Source: Siphonodentalium dalli
Lineage: Eukaryota; Mollusca; Scaphopoda; Gadilida; Siphonodentaliidae
NCBI GenBank assembly: GCA_032622095.1
Contig: CP136069.1
Coordinates: 33,888,194-33,952,193, forward strand
DNA length: 64,000 nt
Direction: 5' to 3'
Made by a program: the position numbers and the translations under genes. The notes below the pieces were generated by a model. That model searched no databases. It was not told the origin of the DNA and saw only the letters and a program-made list of their open reading frames with translations. Shown here one piece after another: positions 12,258 through 24,100 of this stretch (the first letter of the stretch is position 1; every line of letters begins with the position of its first letter).

Positions 12258-12432
12258 TACAGTAATGCCCTAAATAATTGACTCCTTAACCACAGCAGAA
12301 TTATGGGTAATTTTTCAGGATTTAGTCGGAAATATTGCTTGTTGCCATTCATTGGAAAGCCCTGTGAGATCCTGAAAAATTACCCATATTTCTGATGTGG
12401 TTAAGGAGTCGATTATTTAGAGCATTACTGTA
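12258..12432. mobile_element. A-family palindromic MITE, copy 2 (partly deleted right arm)
   Basis: It has the same termini (tacagtaatgccctaaataa ... gagcattactgta). The right arm lacks the internal part after the loop, giving 175 bp. It lies 32 bp from copy 1. Confidence 0.9.
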
Positions 12433-12490
12433 TCTCTTCATATAACAATTTTGAAATAGTTTTGTTGGTATAAGATAATAAATATTGATT

Positions 12491-12881
12491 TAAGACCCCT
12501 ATCCGGAAATTCTTCTATCAATTAATATTGATTTTATTTTGAATATTTTCTGATATAATGCGATGATTAAAAGGGACACATACTTGTTCTATTTTTAGAA
12601 CAGCTCATTCAGGCGATATCAGATAGCGGTAGATTATTAGAGCGTTCCCATGGTTACCCACCAAACATCAAATGTCTGATTGATTGTTTGTATTGTTACA
12701 TGTATATTACAAAAAGTATAATTAATGTATATTTGTGACAAAAATACACAATTAAATTTCTGGTCTCTGTTAACAGTAACCACTATTGGTTATTAGCTAA
12801 ATGATCACCCATGTTTATACCAAATAATATTTGAAATAGAATCAATATTAATCGATAGAAGAATTTCCAGACAGGGGTCTT
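12491..12881. mobile_element. I-family inverted-repeat MITE
   Basis: The left arm contains gacccctatccggaaattct then tctatcaattaatattgatt. The right arm is its reverse complement ending agaatttccagacaggggtc. The arms are about 55 bp with a ~280-bp interior. A related fragment lies at 63185-63262. Confidence 0.75.
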
Positions 12882-12958
12882 CGATTCATATCTAATATTT
12901 TATTATTTTTATACCACTGAAGCCATATAAAACATGTTTACAAAGAGATAGACCATCT

Positions 12959-13173
12959 TTAACCCTTTCAGTGCCAATTCCGATTTTAGTATCAACCCAT
13001 ATTTCCTTGATCATTTTTCAAATTTATTGATTATAATAATGTGATACATTGATGGAAAGAGATCTAAGAGCTCTTTCCATCAATGTATCACATTATCATA
13101 ATCAATAAATTTGAACAATGATCAAGGAAATATGGGTTGATACAAAAATCGGACTTGGCACTGAAAGGGTTAA
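12959..13173. mobile_element. C-family TTAA-flanked palindromic MITE, copy 1
   Basis: Starts TTAACCCTTTCAGTGCCAAT and ends CTTGGCACTGAAAGGGTTAA. The interior is a near-perfect inverted repeat (tccatcaatgtatcacatta on both sides). TTAA at both ends fits piggyBac-type target choice. Confidence 0.88.
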
Positions 13174-13586
13174 GGCTATCTTCCTAACAATGATAGATAA
13201 CAATGGAAGAAACAAGAGTGACATAGTTCACTTAAAGGCCCCCAAGGCGTTCGCAATGTGGACAGAAAGTTATTAAAACTTTGTCAATCGAATAACAACC
13301 TGATGTGTGAGTAATACCATATCAGTGTTTTAATTAGATATGACATATTTGCACTGTATCAGTGTTTATTAATTAGATATGACATTTTTCTCTATCGAAC
13401 TATGTGAACATCACTTGAATTTGCCCTCAAACCGAGTAATACCATTTAACGACATCACAAATCCGAGTAATATGGTTTTACGATATGCCGTAAATCTACT
13501 TAAATGCTAAATAATGTGTAGATATCAATTTTTGTGACGTCATTCATTTGAAGGCAATCTAATTAACAAATAGGATACTACTTGGT
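13174..13586. other. Gene-free interval with a tandem duplication
   Basis: A ~44-bp sequence containing atatcagtgttttaattaga is repeated at about 13320 and 13359. No gene is seen. Confidence 0.5.
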
Positions 13587-13833
13587 TACAGTAATGCCCT
13601 AATTAATCGACTCCTTAACCACAGCAGAATTATGGGTAACTTTTCAGGATTTAGTCGGAAATATGGCTTGTTGCCATTCAGTGAGAGCTTTCCGATGAAT
13701 GGCAATTAGCCACATTTCCGACTAACTGAGACCTATCCGATGAATGGCAATTAGCCATATTTCCGACTAAATCCTGAAAGTTACCCATAATTCTGCTGTG
13801 GTTAAGGAGTCGATTATTTAGGGCATTTCTGTA
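13587..13833. mobile_element. A-family palindromic MITE, copy 3
   Basis: Termini tacagtaatgccctaattaa and ggcatttctgta. The loop region carries an internal duplication (two copies of aatggcaattagccayattt), which makes it longer (247 bp) than the other copies. Confidence 0.9.
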
Positions 13834-13926
13834 CAGCACGTGTTTACAAACAAAGATTTCAACATGCAGAATCTCATTAACTTTAACTGGGGAACTTCTA
13901 ACTGATCCTATGTCTCCTTGATTATA

Positions 13927-14143
13927 TACAGTAATGCCCTAAATAATCGACTCCTTAACCACAGCAGAATTATGGGTAACTTTTCAGGATTTAGTCGGAA
14001 ATATGGCTTGTTGCCATTTATCAGAAAGCTCTCACATAGAGCTTTCCGATGAATGGCAACAAGCCATATTTCCGACTAATTCCTGAAAAGTCACCCATAA
14101 TTCTGCTGTGGTTAAGGAGATGATTATTTAGAGCATTACTGTA
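13927..14143. mobile_element. A-family palindromic MITE, copy 4
   Basis: Termini tacagtaatgccctaaataa and gagcattactgta; both arms intact, loop ctctcacatagag. Confidence 0.92.
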
Positions 14144-15151
14144 GTAGGTCCAGCTTGTATTCAATGTGGGGTATACACCAATATGTCAGGGTTTCCGCTA
14201 GGTTTTGGGGAACGGGTCCTGTATCCGCCGAGGGGAAAATGCAGTCAATGTTTTCAATGTTGTGGAAACACTAGTGCACCTACTTTTGTTGTATCGGCCA
14301 ATAGAAGAAACAGAGAGTAGATTTGCTGATCGTTTTGCATCCATTTTCTACCTAAGTTACTATGCTATCATCAACCGCAATAACTTTAAAACATAGAAAA
14401 TTTATTAGATAAAAATTAATTGCTGTATACGGAAACACGCCCGTTGAAGTTAAACGACCACTATTCTAGACTCGTCAGAAAGTTTGGATGCATAACATAC
14501 CGGAATATAACATGATTAAATTATCGGCGGTAATTTTTCGTAACCTAACCGCAGCAACGTAACAAGCGGACTCCAAAGCATGTGTTTTAGCGAACTCCGG
14601 TTTGATCACTTCCTCAGTTCGTGTTAGATCGGTCCGAGTGTATATTCACCCTCTGGGGACCTCATTCTCGCTAGAAATCAAATAAAGTTGTCAACTATTT
14701 AAATTTCGTAGTACTGTCCCGTAGTACTGTAAACATCTTTATTCTGTATACATATGGAATATGTCCTGTGGTATGACAGAAGGGGAAAAATTGGCTGGGG
14801 GAATGGGGCCCAAAAAGGGATCCCCTGCCGCTATAGCGGAAACCCTGAATATGTATTCAATGGCTTTGATTCTCATGGCAACAAATGTGGAATAAATGTA
14901 GGTGAAGCATGGGATGGCACTTCTTGTTTGCCGCCATCATTCTGTCGCTATATATTTTACTTGCTGGCGAAGACGAAGGAAGCTGGTAAAGTTGATTTAT
15001 TCAATTGACATAATGTTTTTGAATTCTGATCAAACAAAATAAAAATAAAATTAAATCCATGTGGTTAGCATGCAATTAACAGAAAAGGAAGACAAGCAAA
15101 ATCGTGTGATTATAATTCAAGGATTGATAGACCTGAATCGACTAATACTCT
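14144..15151. other. Gene-free interval with fragmentary inverted repeats
   Basis: The segment cagggtttccgctaggtttt near 14188 and ccgctatagcggaaaccctg near 14827 form inverted arms of a possible old element; a related end lies at about 32200-32245. A partial H-family arm (caccctctggggacctcatt) is at 14648. No convincing gene is visible. Confidence 0.5.
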
Positions 15152-15526
15152 TTAACCCTTTACCCAACAGAACGGCCCTGTGCCAATGCATTCTCTTATA
15201 TATGCGAGTCGACCATAGGTCGCCTCGCATATATAAGAGAATGCATTGGCTTAACACATATTAATTGTTAAAAAATGTAAGAAAAAATTATAAATTTTTT
15301 TTAGGCCAATGCATTCTCTTATATATGCGAGGCGACCTATGGTCGACTCGCATATATAAGAGAATGCATTGGCACATGGCATAACTGTAACTATCACAAT
15401 GTGGTCAATGAGCCGGTTCCAATGATATCCATATTTGTATGGTTTTATTGAGACAGACCGAAGATATTTTAGGCTGTTGAAGCTTTATTTGGTCGGTTTT
15501 GGCCGGTTTGTTGGGTAAAGGGTTAA
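15152..15526. mobile_element. D-family TTAA-flanked composite MITE with two hairpins, copy 1
   Basis: Starts TTAACCCTTTACCCAACAGA and ends GTTTGTTGGGTAAAGGGTTAA minus its last base. Inside are two ~70-bp hairpins (15181-15251 and 15305-15374) built on caatgcattctcttatatat and its complement, in opposite order of the loop gtcgaccataggtcgcc. A unique tail carries gagacagaccgaagatattt. Confidence 0.88.
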
Positions 15527-16100
15527 GCCTCAATTTTTACATAGAAATTTCTCACTTTTGTCACATTACCAAGCAAGACTTGAATTGATGCCATCCCACA
15601 TTTTCTATTGCCATGCGGGATAGCATCACTAAATTCACCCTCTGTGAACCTCATTCTGCAAATGACAGACAAACTATTTCAAGGCTTGCTTGTTAATGTG
15701 ACAAAATCGAGTCGCTTTAAACCACAGTGGATTTCATAAGGTCACTTCTTCAAGGTCACTTCTTCAAGGTCACTTCTTCAAGGCCACTCTCTCTCCAAAT
15801 AAACAGTCAGAATAAATTCAATAACTTGAAATTCATAGTCTTATGACATTCATGCAAATACATTTTTCAAGGAAAGACTTGATAACTGAAAAACCTGTGT
15901 TGTGGAAACTATTATATGACACATAATCTGATTTAACGCCCCTAAATTACTATTTCTTTGACTTTGGGGGTAAAAATATTTGATTCGAGGAACCCACCCA
16001 TCAAAGCTAAGTGTTAATAGATATTGATTTTTAAAATCTGTTATTTTTCACCACCTGAAATATTTGGCAGCCTAGCAAATAGTTTCCAGAAATGTTGCGA
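15527..16100. repeat. Fragments of H- and F-family repeats and a 14-bp tandem repeat
   Basis: 15566-15690 is an H-family arm pair (catgcgggatagcatcacta, caccctctgtgaacctcatt). 15739-15786 has aggtcacttcttca about 3.3 times. 15905-16080 is a reversed F-family fragment (tttgattcgaggaacccacc). No gene is visible. Confidence 0.6.
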
Positions 16101-16102
16101 TA

Positions 16103-16330
16103 ACCCTGTGCCAAAGCATTCTCTTATATACAGTATGCGAGTCTCCCATAGGGAGCCTCACATATATATAAGAGAATACATTGGCCTAACAATATTTAAA
16201 TTGACCTTGTAAGCCATTGCATTCGCTAAAATATGCAAGGCTCCCTATGGGAGATTTGCATATATAAGACAATGCATTGGCACAGGATTTTAATGCTACA
16301 TCAGAGCAGCTCCCATCATAAATGGGTTAA
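16103..16330. mobile_element. E-family TTAA-type element carrying two hairpins
   Basis: Two hairpins on the aatgcattctcttatatatg theme with the loop tcccatagggagcct, followed by taatgctacatcagagcagc and catcataaatgggttaa. This matches the E-family end at 17961-18126 and 22383. Confidence 0.7.
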
Positions 16331-16519
16331 GAGCCATTAAAAGAGGCCTGTCACACTTGGGAATCCCGTTCTTTTCTGAAAAAATCAATTCATATGAATG
16401 CCATCTGAAGAGAATTCAGACTGACAATTTAACTTCTGTGTAATTAAAAAAATATGATAGCAAACATAACAGGCAACATATTGTAAAGAAATCACAAATA
16501 TAAATGAACTGCATTTATA

Positions 16520-16736
16520 TACAGTAATGTCCTAAATAATCAACTCCTTAACCACAGCAGAATTATGGGTAACTTTTCAGGATTTAGTCGGAAATATGGC
16601 TTGTTGCCTTTCATCGGAAAGCTCTCAGTGAGAGCTTTCCGATGAATGGCATCAAGCCATATTTCCGACTAAATCCTGAAAAATTACCCATAATTCTGCT
16701 GCAGTTAAGGAGTCGATTATTTAGGGCATTACTGTA
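16520..16736. mobile_element. A-family palindromic MITE, copy 5
   Basis: Termini tacagtaatgtcctaaataa and gggcattactgta; complete arms, loop ctctcagtgagag. Confidence 0.92.
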
Positions 16737-16917
16737 TGGTTTCATGCAACATATTGTAAAGGAATCACAAATAATAATATGAACTGCATTCTGAGAAAAT
16801 TCAATGAAAATAAATATTAGTGAGCAATTTAATACACATCAACATTTAATGTTATTCTCTGTTAATAGCACTGTGTATATTTACAACAAAATCATACTCC
16901 TCACAACATACTGAAGC

Positions 16918-17357
16918 AAGTCTGAATTAGAGTGCAGAATGAGGTCCCCAGAGGGTGTATTTAGTGACGATATCCCGCACAGAGGGTTAGCATTACTAAA
17001 TTCACCCTCTGGGGACCTCATTCTGCTGAGACTTCATCTTCTCAGGAATGTTTCTTTATTATAAAATTTCTATAGAAGCTTATTCTCATAGATTCTATTT
17101 CTTTTTAGTTTAGTTTCTCTATATCCCGAAATTGGCAGAAGACACATTGAATAATCGAGGTTCCCAATGGGTGTACATCACAGTATTCACCATTTGGGAA
17201 CTTCAATCTGAGTATCTGTCTCCCATAGCAGGTGAGGCCTAAGCAGAATGAGGAACCCAGAGGGTGAATTTGGTGATGCTAGCCCGCTATGCGGGATAGC
17301 ATCACTAAATTCACCCTCTGGGGACCTCATTCAGCAAATGACAGACACACTAAACTA
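16918..17357. mobile_element. H-family ~430-bp composite repeat
   Basis: Two hairpins of the gaatgaggtccccagagggt type (about 16938-17032 and 17250-17335) are joined by a spacer containing tgggtgtacatcacagtatt. It ends gcaaatgacagacacactaa. The organisation matches 28421-28850, 49654-50084, 54772-55611 and 58135-58543. Confidence 0.8.
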
Positions 17358-17960
17358 TATATAAGAGAATGCACTGAAACAGGGCCTTTAATGCTGCACC
17401 AGCGTATCTCTCATCATGAAAGAGTTAATGCTGCACCAGCACAGCTCCCATCATGAAAGAGTTAACGTATTTGTAACATGTCTCAAGTCCATTGATCATC
17501 ATCATCATCTCCCTGAGCTAAATTCTTCCCCTTTATACATGTACATGCCTGAGACAACCGAATGGGATCAGACTAATAATTAAAGTGATGTGAAACATTA
17601 CAGCAGGGTGATCGATTAGAAATAGAGAATAATCTTGTTCAAAATAGTAATTTTTACAAATTTATATCCAGATTGACAACACACTGTGTGTCACACCGTC
17701 ATTCTTATATATTAATTAATTGCAGTGACTCTCGATGGGGAAATCATTTTCGTTAGTTTATTGCAGATAGATGTGTCCCAAATCGAGTAGTAAATATTTA
17801 CAATTGAGCGTAGTTCAGACGATGTTTTCTATGGAGTGGTACGGTCGTTTAGCTTCATATTTTCGGTGATGTTAGTAGAATGTTATATTCCTCCAGTTTG
17901 CATAGTGCCTGAATACTAACTTATCAGTTTTATGCACCCGAACAAGTACATAATATGTCT
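17358..17960. other. Gene-free interval with a short direct repeat
   Basis: taatgctgcaccagc...catcatgaaagagtta occurs twice in tandem at 17391-17465 (E-family ends). The rest is unremarkable AT-rich sequence. Confidence 0.5.
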
Positions 17961-18126
17961 TTAACCATTTCATTACGAGAGCTGCGCTGGTGCAGCATTA
18001 AAGATCCTGTGACAGTGGATTCTCTTATATATGCGAGGCTCCCTATGGGAGACTCGCATATATCAGAGAATACATTAACACAGGGTTTTCATAAAATTTC
18101 AGGAAGCTCCAGTATGGAAGGGTTAA
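17961..18126. mobile_element. E-family TTAA-flanked MITE, single hairpin
   Basis: Starts TTAACCATTTCATTACGAGA and ends CAGTATGGAAGGGTTAA. It has one hairpin (gattctcttatatatgcgag, loop gctccctatgggagact), with ctgcgctggtgcagcattaa on the left. Confidence 0.8.
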
Positions 18127-18135
18127 ATACATTAA

Positions 18136-18352
18136 TACAGTAATGCCCTAAGTAATCGACTCTTTAACTACAGCAGAATTATGGGTAACTTTTCAGGATT
18201 TAGTTGGAAATATGGCTTGTTGCCATTCATCGGAAAGCTCTCCCCGAGAGCTTTCCGGTGAATGGCAACAAGCCATATTTCCGACTAAATCCTGAAAAGT
18301 TACCCATAATTCTGCTGTGGTTAAAGAGTCGATTACTTAGGGCATTACTGTA
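18136..18352. mobile_element. A-family palindromic MITE, copy 6
   Basis: Termini tacagtaatgccctaagtaa and gggcattactgta; both arms complete with loop ctctccccgagag. It lies 9 bp from the preceding E element. Confidence 0.92.
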
Positions 18353-19347
18353 AGTATCTTGAGATGAGTATATAAATGGAATGTATTTTCATAGTACAAC
18401 CCCAATAATGGGTAATCACATTTCTATTCAGCAGATTTGTTAGTTATATTGATAATGGTACATTGTATGAAGAAATTATATAGACAAATGAATCAGCATC
18501 ATTTCTAATTTTTAGCTATGATACGACGTTAACAAAAACTCATAAATAATATAATACTAAGAACACTTGGTAACATGATACTTTATAACTGCGAGATGTT
18601 TGGAATCGCTAAAATTGAACACTATGGAAATTTCGCGCACTTTGAATTTGGCACTGTGCTGCACTAATTCAAAACTGACAAAAATAGTTTGTAAAGGTCT
18701 TGTTTCTGATGACACATTTATGTGACAAAATTTTTGTTACTTGCTAATTTATTCAAGTTTCTGGATCTGCTTGTTACACAAAAATTGTGTGTCAAGTCAC
18801 TTTCCAGTGGAATTTGAAGGGTACTTCCTGATTTTTAACATGTTTTTTCACCCTGTATATTACTATTACTTATTGCCATACTGAAAAACTTGAATCACAG
18901 AAAAACGCTAATTATCTAATTTTTTTTGTGACCAGATTTTACATCTGGTTCCTAATTCGAAAAGAACCATTGCGATAATGCAAGTTTTGCTGCCAAAATA
19001 ACATAAATTTATTTCAACATTAAACAATAAATAACATAGTAGATAATATTTTTGAAAATAGTCACATACCGAACAATCTGATTCCTTCAGCATTCAGTAA
19101 ATACATTTTATGAGAACAGATCAATTTTATTGACCACTATTATTTGAATATTCTGGATAAATAAATAGAACTGAGAAATAAAAATATATGACAATTATAT
19201 TTGTGAATTGATTTTTCACACTCTCGTCACCGAGCTGTCAGCTGCCATCATCCTTGAAATAATTGGGAAATTTTATTTTATTGAATGGTACATGTATATA
19301 GAAATCAATATGAATATATAAATGTTGCTACTGTAACATTTAAGCCA
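18353..19347. other. Gene-free interval
   Basis: AT-rich sequence with only short chance frames; no repeat family or gene recognised. Confidence 0.5.
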
Positions 19348-19549
19348 TTAACCCTTTCAGTGCCAAGTCCGATTTTTGTATCAACCCATATTTCCTTGAT
19401 CATTTTTCAAATTTATTGATTATAATAATGTGATACATTGATGGAGAGAGCTCTTAGAGCCCTTTCCATCAATGTATCACATTATGATAAATTGTAATCA
19501 AGGAAATATGGGTTGATACAAAAATCGGACTTGGCACTGAAAGGGTTAA
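19348..19549. mobile_element. C-family TTAA-flanked palindromic MITE, copy 2
   Basis: Starts TTAACCCTTTCAGTGCCAAG and ends CTTGGCACTGAAAGGGTTAA; the arms mirror each other (tgatcatttttcaaatttat; ccatcaatgtatcacattat). Confidence 0.88.
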
Positions 19550-19746
19550 TGATACGAAAAAGCTATTGTGTCATATATATCAGGCTGTTCTGCCATAAAA
19601 CATTGACGCATATTTTTTGCTGTCAACACATGCGATCTCTGAAACAAGGCAGTTCTATAATTAAGATGTTTTCTTCATTGGGGACACTTTCAATTCCCCA
19701 ATTTTTATCTAACATTAAAGTCTCATACCTTCATTTTTGTAAGATA

Positions 19747-19928
19747 TACAGTAATGCTCTAATTAATCGACTCCTTAACCACAGCAGAATTATGGGTAAC
19801 TTTTCAGGATTTAGTCGGAAATATGGCTTTCCAATGGATGGCAACAAGCCATATTTCCGACTAAATCCTGAAAAGTTACCCATAATTCTGCTGTGGTTAA
19901 GGAGTCGATTAATTAGAGCATTACTGTA
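19747..19928. mobile_element. A-family palindromic MITE, copy 7 (loop deleted)
   Basis: Termini tacagtaatgctctaattaa and gagcattactgta. It is 182 bp because the centre is deleted (ggctttccaatggatggc), but the arms still pair. Confidence 0.9.
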
Positions 19929-20591
19929 TGCAAGAAGTGAAGCGACACACAGTAAAATTCATGGAATAAGGTCTTATGTGGGGGCCGAGTTGTAGTAGCT
20001 ATACCAAATATGGGCATGGATTGAACATGCATTAATTGTAACTGGTTATCATACACAACACTGTTGAGGAAGTCTGACATAACAAATATTCCCCTGCGAA
20101 CCGACCTCGCAAAAGTTATTGTAATATTGAGATCAAAATTCATAAAGATCAACTAATTAAGGGTTGTATCTCTGCCCAAAAAATCAATGAATAAATGCAA
20201 GTGGTGATATTGTCATAACTAACGTATTGTACGGAAAACCAGATTTCCGTAATCTTCGATAACATTCAGCAGGCAGAACAGCCATGGTTATATGTTTTTT
20301 TAAATATGATTTTCCCAGTTTCAATTTAAAAGTGATAAAACAGAGATATCTTTACTTCAAAATCAAGCACATGAATGACAAATAGCAAATAATTCTTAAA
20401 ATAGTAACATTTGCTGTCCTATGTTCTTATTATGTGAAAAAAAAATGAAAGACAAATTTATATTATTTTTTATCTATATAAAAAAAAGAGCATGGAAGAT
20501 AGACCGCTTTAAATATTTTGGAAGAGAAAATTTTGTTTCCATGTTTTTCATTGGTATACATGTATAAACAAAACATGAATCAATGTGGACA
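19929..20591. other. 3' flank of the BTB-ZF gene
   Basis: AT-rich sequence downstream of the stop codon on the minus strand, expected to hold its 3' UTR. AATAAA-type motifs occur in reverse complement but no single polyadenylation signal can be chosen. No other gene is seen. Confidence 0.4.
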
Positions 20592-21179
20592 TCAAACATC
20601 CACAGCTGCTATAGGCGAGGTTTCCATTTTAACCTCAACATCTCCGACCTCTACCTTTATACTCTCCTCCGTCAACATATCAACACCATTTTCTTCTAGT
20701 TTTATCTTGGAAGACAAGTTTTGCGGAGATTGCTTCATAAGCAGCAGGCTCTCGCCGTGGGAATTTTGACCTTCAGTTAGAACATTCCGTCCTTGAAAGT
20801 CAATCATACTCACAAAGTTATTGTTATTGAGTGGAAGAACGTCGCGGTTCAAATCGATGAGCGAATTATCACCTGACGTGCCGGAAACCGCGGAAACTGA
20901 CTCGCTATGCTGCTTCATGTGTTTCTCAAGTTCATATTTACGTACAAAATCCTTTCCGCACAACACACATATGTGCGGCCTGTTCAAACTGTGAATGCTT
21001 TGAACGTGTCGTTTGAGGTGGTCGGAGCGACTGAATCGTTTTCCACAGAGAGTACACTGATGAGGTTTAATACCAGTATGGATTGCCTCATGCCGTTTTA
21101 AGTGGATGCTCTTGGCAAACGACTGTCCGCAGGTCTCGCAGTGGAACGGTTTCTCTCCTGTATGAGTCCGCAAGTGTAC
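20592..21179 (-). CDS. BTB-ZF gene, terminal coding exon: ZF3 end, ZF4-ZF6, C-terminal tail
   Basis: The exon begins [12 protein letters not shown] after the acceptor tctgttatag and completes ZF3 (H386, H390). ZF4 is C398/C401/H414/H418, ZF5 is C426/C429/H442/H447 with a 4-residue His gap, and ZF6 is C455/C458/H471/H475. The linkers TGEKPF and TGIKPH are canonical or near-canonical. The 104-residue tail ends SPIAAVDV and a TGA at 20594-20592, and carries clustered IKLE, IKVE and VKME motifs. The first codons VHL are included because the intron phase and the ZF3 histidine spacing need them. Confidence 0.92.
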   Translation of the reverse strand, partial: VHLRTHTGEKPFHCETCGQSFAKSIHLKRHEAIHTGIKPHQCTLCGKRFSRSDHLKRHVQSIHSLNRPHICVLCGKDFVRKYELEKHMKQHSESVSAVSGTSGDNSLIDLNRDVLPLNNNNFVSMIDFQGRNVLTEGQNSHGESLLLMKQSPQNLSSKIKLEENGVDMLTEESIKVEVGDVEVKMETSPIAAVDV

Positions 21180-24100
21180 CTATAACAGAAATCATGTAGT
21201 CCAATATAATTTACATACCTAAGGCAATGTGTCCCGAAGCGAGGGTATAGATCGGTTGATTGGCCGTGATTTCGGGAACAATTCAGATCAGACGTCCGTA
21301 TGTTTGATAACTTTATGTAGGTAAAATAGTCTGCCGGAAAAGCACTGTGTAGACAGGTTATGGAAAGGTCTTGTCGGTAGGAAAGTCAGAAGTGAAGTCC
21401 TTCTGGCTATCAAGAATGTATAGTTATTCTCAGTGCCGCTGGTATCATGTGTCCATATAAGGTCTGAGGTATCATGATATCCATGTTATCTATACTTTTA
21501 TTATAGTGTATATCACACAATTGATACTGGAACAGTCTATTATCTACTCACATACCTGCGTTGTACAATGAATGCAACCAGTCATCGACAATTAAGGTAT
21601 GCTCGAGTTGCTTAGATGTGTAAGCTCGTATTTATCGTTTCGTATGCCTCTCCCTTTACACAGTGCTTAACCATTACATAATTAACCCTATCAATACAAT
21701 ACAGGGATATGGAACATCACACAACAAATTCTATCTAGATATATCCTATTTAACTGATATCTTTTGATTCTCGTAAAAGCAGCCGACTCACTGTAGACAT
21801 CCTATCGTTTGATTCTCGTAAAAGCAGCCGACTCACTGTAGAAACCCTATCTTTTGATTCTCGTAAAAGCAGCCGACTCACTGTAGAAATCCTATCGTTT
21901 TATTCTCGTAAAAGCAGCCGACTCACTGTAGAAACCCTATCTTTTGATTCTCGTAGAAGCAGCTGACTCACTTTAGAAATCCTATCTTTTGATTCTCATA
22001 AAGTGCTATGGATTTTAAGGACTGCTTTTTATTCACATGCAATCTATCAGGGAAAGTTTTAATCAGTACGAAATAATTAAAGCACATTATTTATACAATT
22101 TATAAAAACACGAAGAAGTGAGATTGAACAGACTTGCTTCTCGGTTTAGATTTATTTTTACAAAATTATCTACATAGGACATTGCTCTGATAAGAGTCAT
22201 ATTGGTTTTAGAGGGCGGGGTATTTTCACCTAACTGTTGTATCAGGGTGAACTTTGAAACCTGAATGTGACTTCTTTGGGCACTCTGCTCGAGCAGACGA
22301 TCCCTGGATGACATTTATTATGACCACTGTTGGGGTCCAATTTATATGTTGTGCTGATTTGGATTTGTATGTTAAACATTTGTTAACCCCTTCATGATGG
22401 GAGCTGCGCTGGTGCAGCATTAAAGACCCTGTGAATTCTCTTATCTATGCAAGTCTCCCATAGGGAGTGTCACAGAAATAAGAGAATTCACTGTCTTATA
22501 AGGTCAAGGTAAATATTGTTAGGCCAATGTATTCTCTTGTATATTTGAGTCTCCCTTAGGGGGCCTCACATATATATGAGAATTCACTGTCTTACAAGGT
22601 CAAGGTAAATATTGTTAGGCCAATGTATGCTCTTGTATATTTGAGTCTCCCTTAGGGGGGCCTCTCACATATATAAGAGAATTCACTGTCTTACAAGGTC
22701 AAGGTAAATATTGTTAGGCCAATGTATTCTCTTGTATATTTGAGTCTCCCTTAGGGGGCCTCACATATATAAGAGAATTCACTGTCTTACAAGGTCAAGG
22801 TAAATATTGTTAGGCCAATGTATTCTCTTGTATATTTGAGTCTCCCTTAGGGGGCCTCACATATATAAGAGAATTCACTGTCTTACAAGGTCAAGGTAAA
22901 TATTGTTAGGCCAATGTATTCTCTTATATATTTGAGTCTCCCTTAGGGGGCCTCACATATTTTAGAGAATGCGCTGGCTTAAAAGGTCAAGGTATATATT
23001 GTTAGGCCAATTTATTCATTATAATTACCATGTTGTTTACATAGAACACATGAGTGTATTTTGCACTCATCCCTGACTCAAATTCATTCATTTGCTGCAT
23101 ATATTCTGTAGAGTATAATAGGAGATGGTCCAATAAATGGCTGGATTTAGTGTACAGTCCGCCTTTAAGACATTCCTTATCTAAGCAAAAGAAAATTCAC
23201 GTTTTAGGGTTCTTGAAACAAGAATCACACACTTAGACGAGAGAAAATTGATTCTTTTGATGTCAAATTACAAAACTTTTCGACTTCTCAGCCGAACTAT
23301 GAGGATGCTATTTGTCAGTATTTTTAAAAATAATTAATTAATAATACAAATTACCTTGAGAATGCAGTATGTAGCAAAATCCTTATCACAAATGGTACAA
23401 TTGTACGGACGTTCCCCGGAATGTGTGCGAAGGTGAGCTTGCAGGTTGGACTTGGTTGTGTAGGATTTGGGACATACATTGCATGTATACTGATCCCCGC
23501 CATGAGTTCGGATATGTTTGTTGAGGTTATTAGCCGTGATGCTCTTTCCACAAACGGGACAGTCCTTGTAACCAGAGGCACTCGATTTGGAAGCACTGGT
23601 CGGTTTTTCACCAACATCGGGTCTACTCGGAGTAGACTCCCTTGATCCAGCTATGATGCTGTTGATATAAGATGCATAGCTGTCATTGTCCTGAGATGAA
23701 TCGTTATTGTAATATGTATGTAGTGATCTTTTGTCTGGGGTCATTAGGGGTGAAGGCCATTCACTAGCATCATGTTCTGGTGAACCTGAAGGAAGAAAAA
23801 GACACCCTTACATGTAGTGAGTACTAGACCGCGAAGCCACGACAAATAGTTTTCGCGGCTGGCTCAACCAATTTCATGGCTGGTTAGCTAGCTAAGCCGG
23901 CTCAGTCGCGACGAACGTGGCTGACGAAATATGGCGGCTCAGCCGGCTGAGACGTTATCATTCGGCGTATTTTCATTTCCGAAATTTTCCTAATCCCCGG
24001 TTATAGACCCCATTTGTTTTAGCGTTTGTGGTGAACCTGTAGAATTCCAGACCACAAGTATTCTTTTTCATTATGGCGAAATTACACGAAGGACTGTCAT

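Noticed and set aside
12093-12281. Short frames beginning MACCHSSES at several loci
   Set aside because: They are readings of the A-family MITE arms, repeated because the element is repeated.
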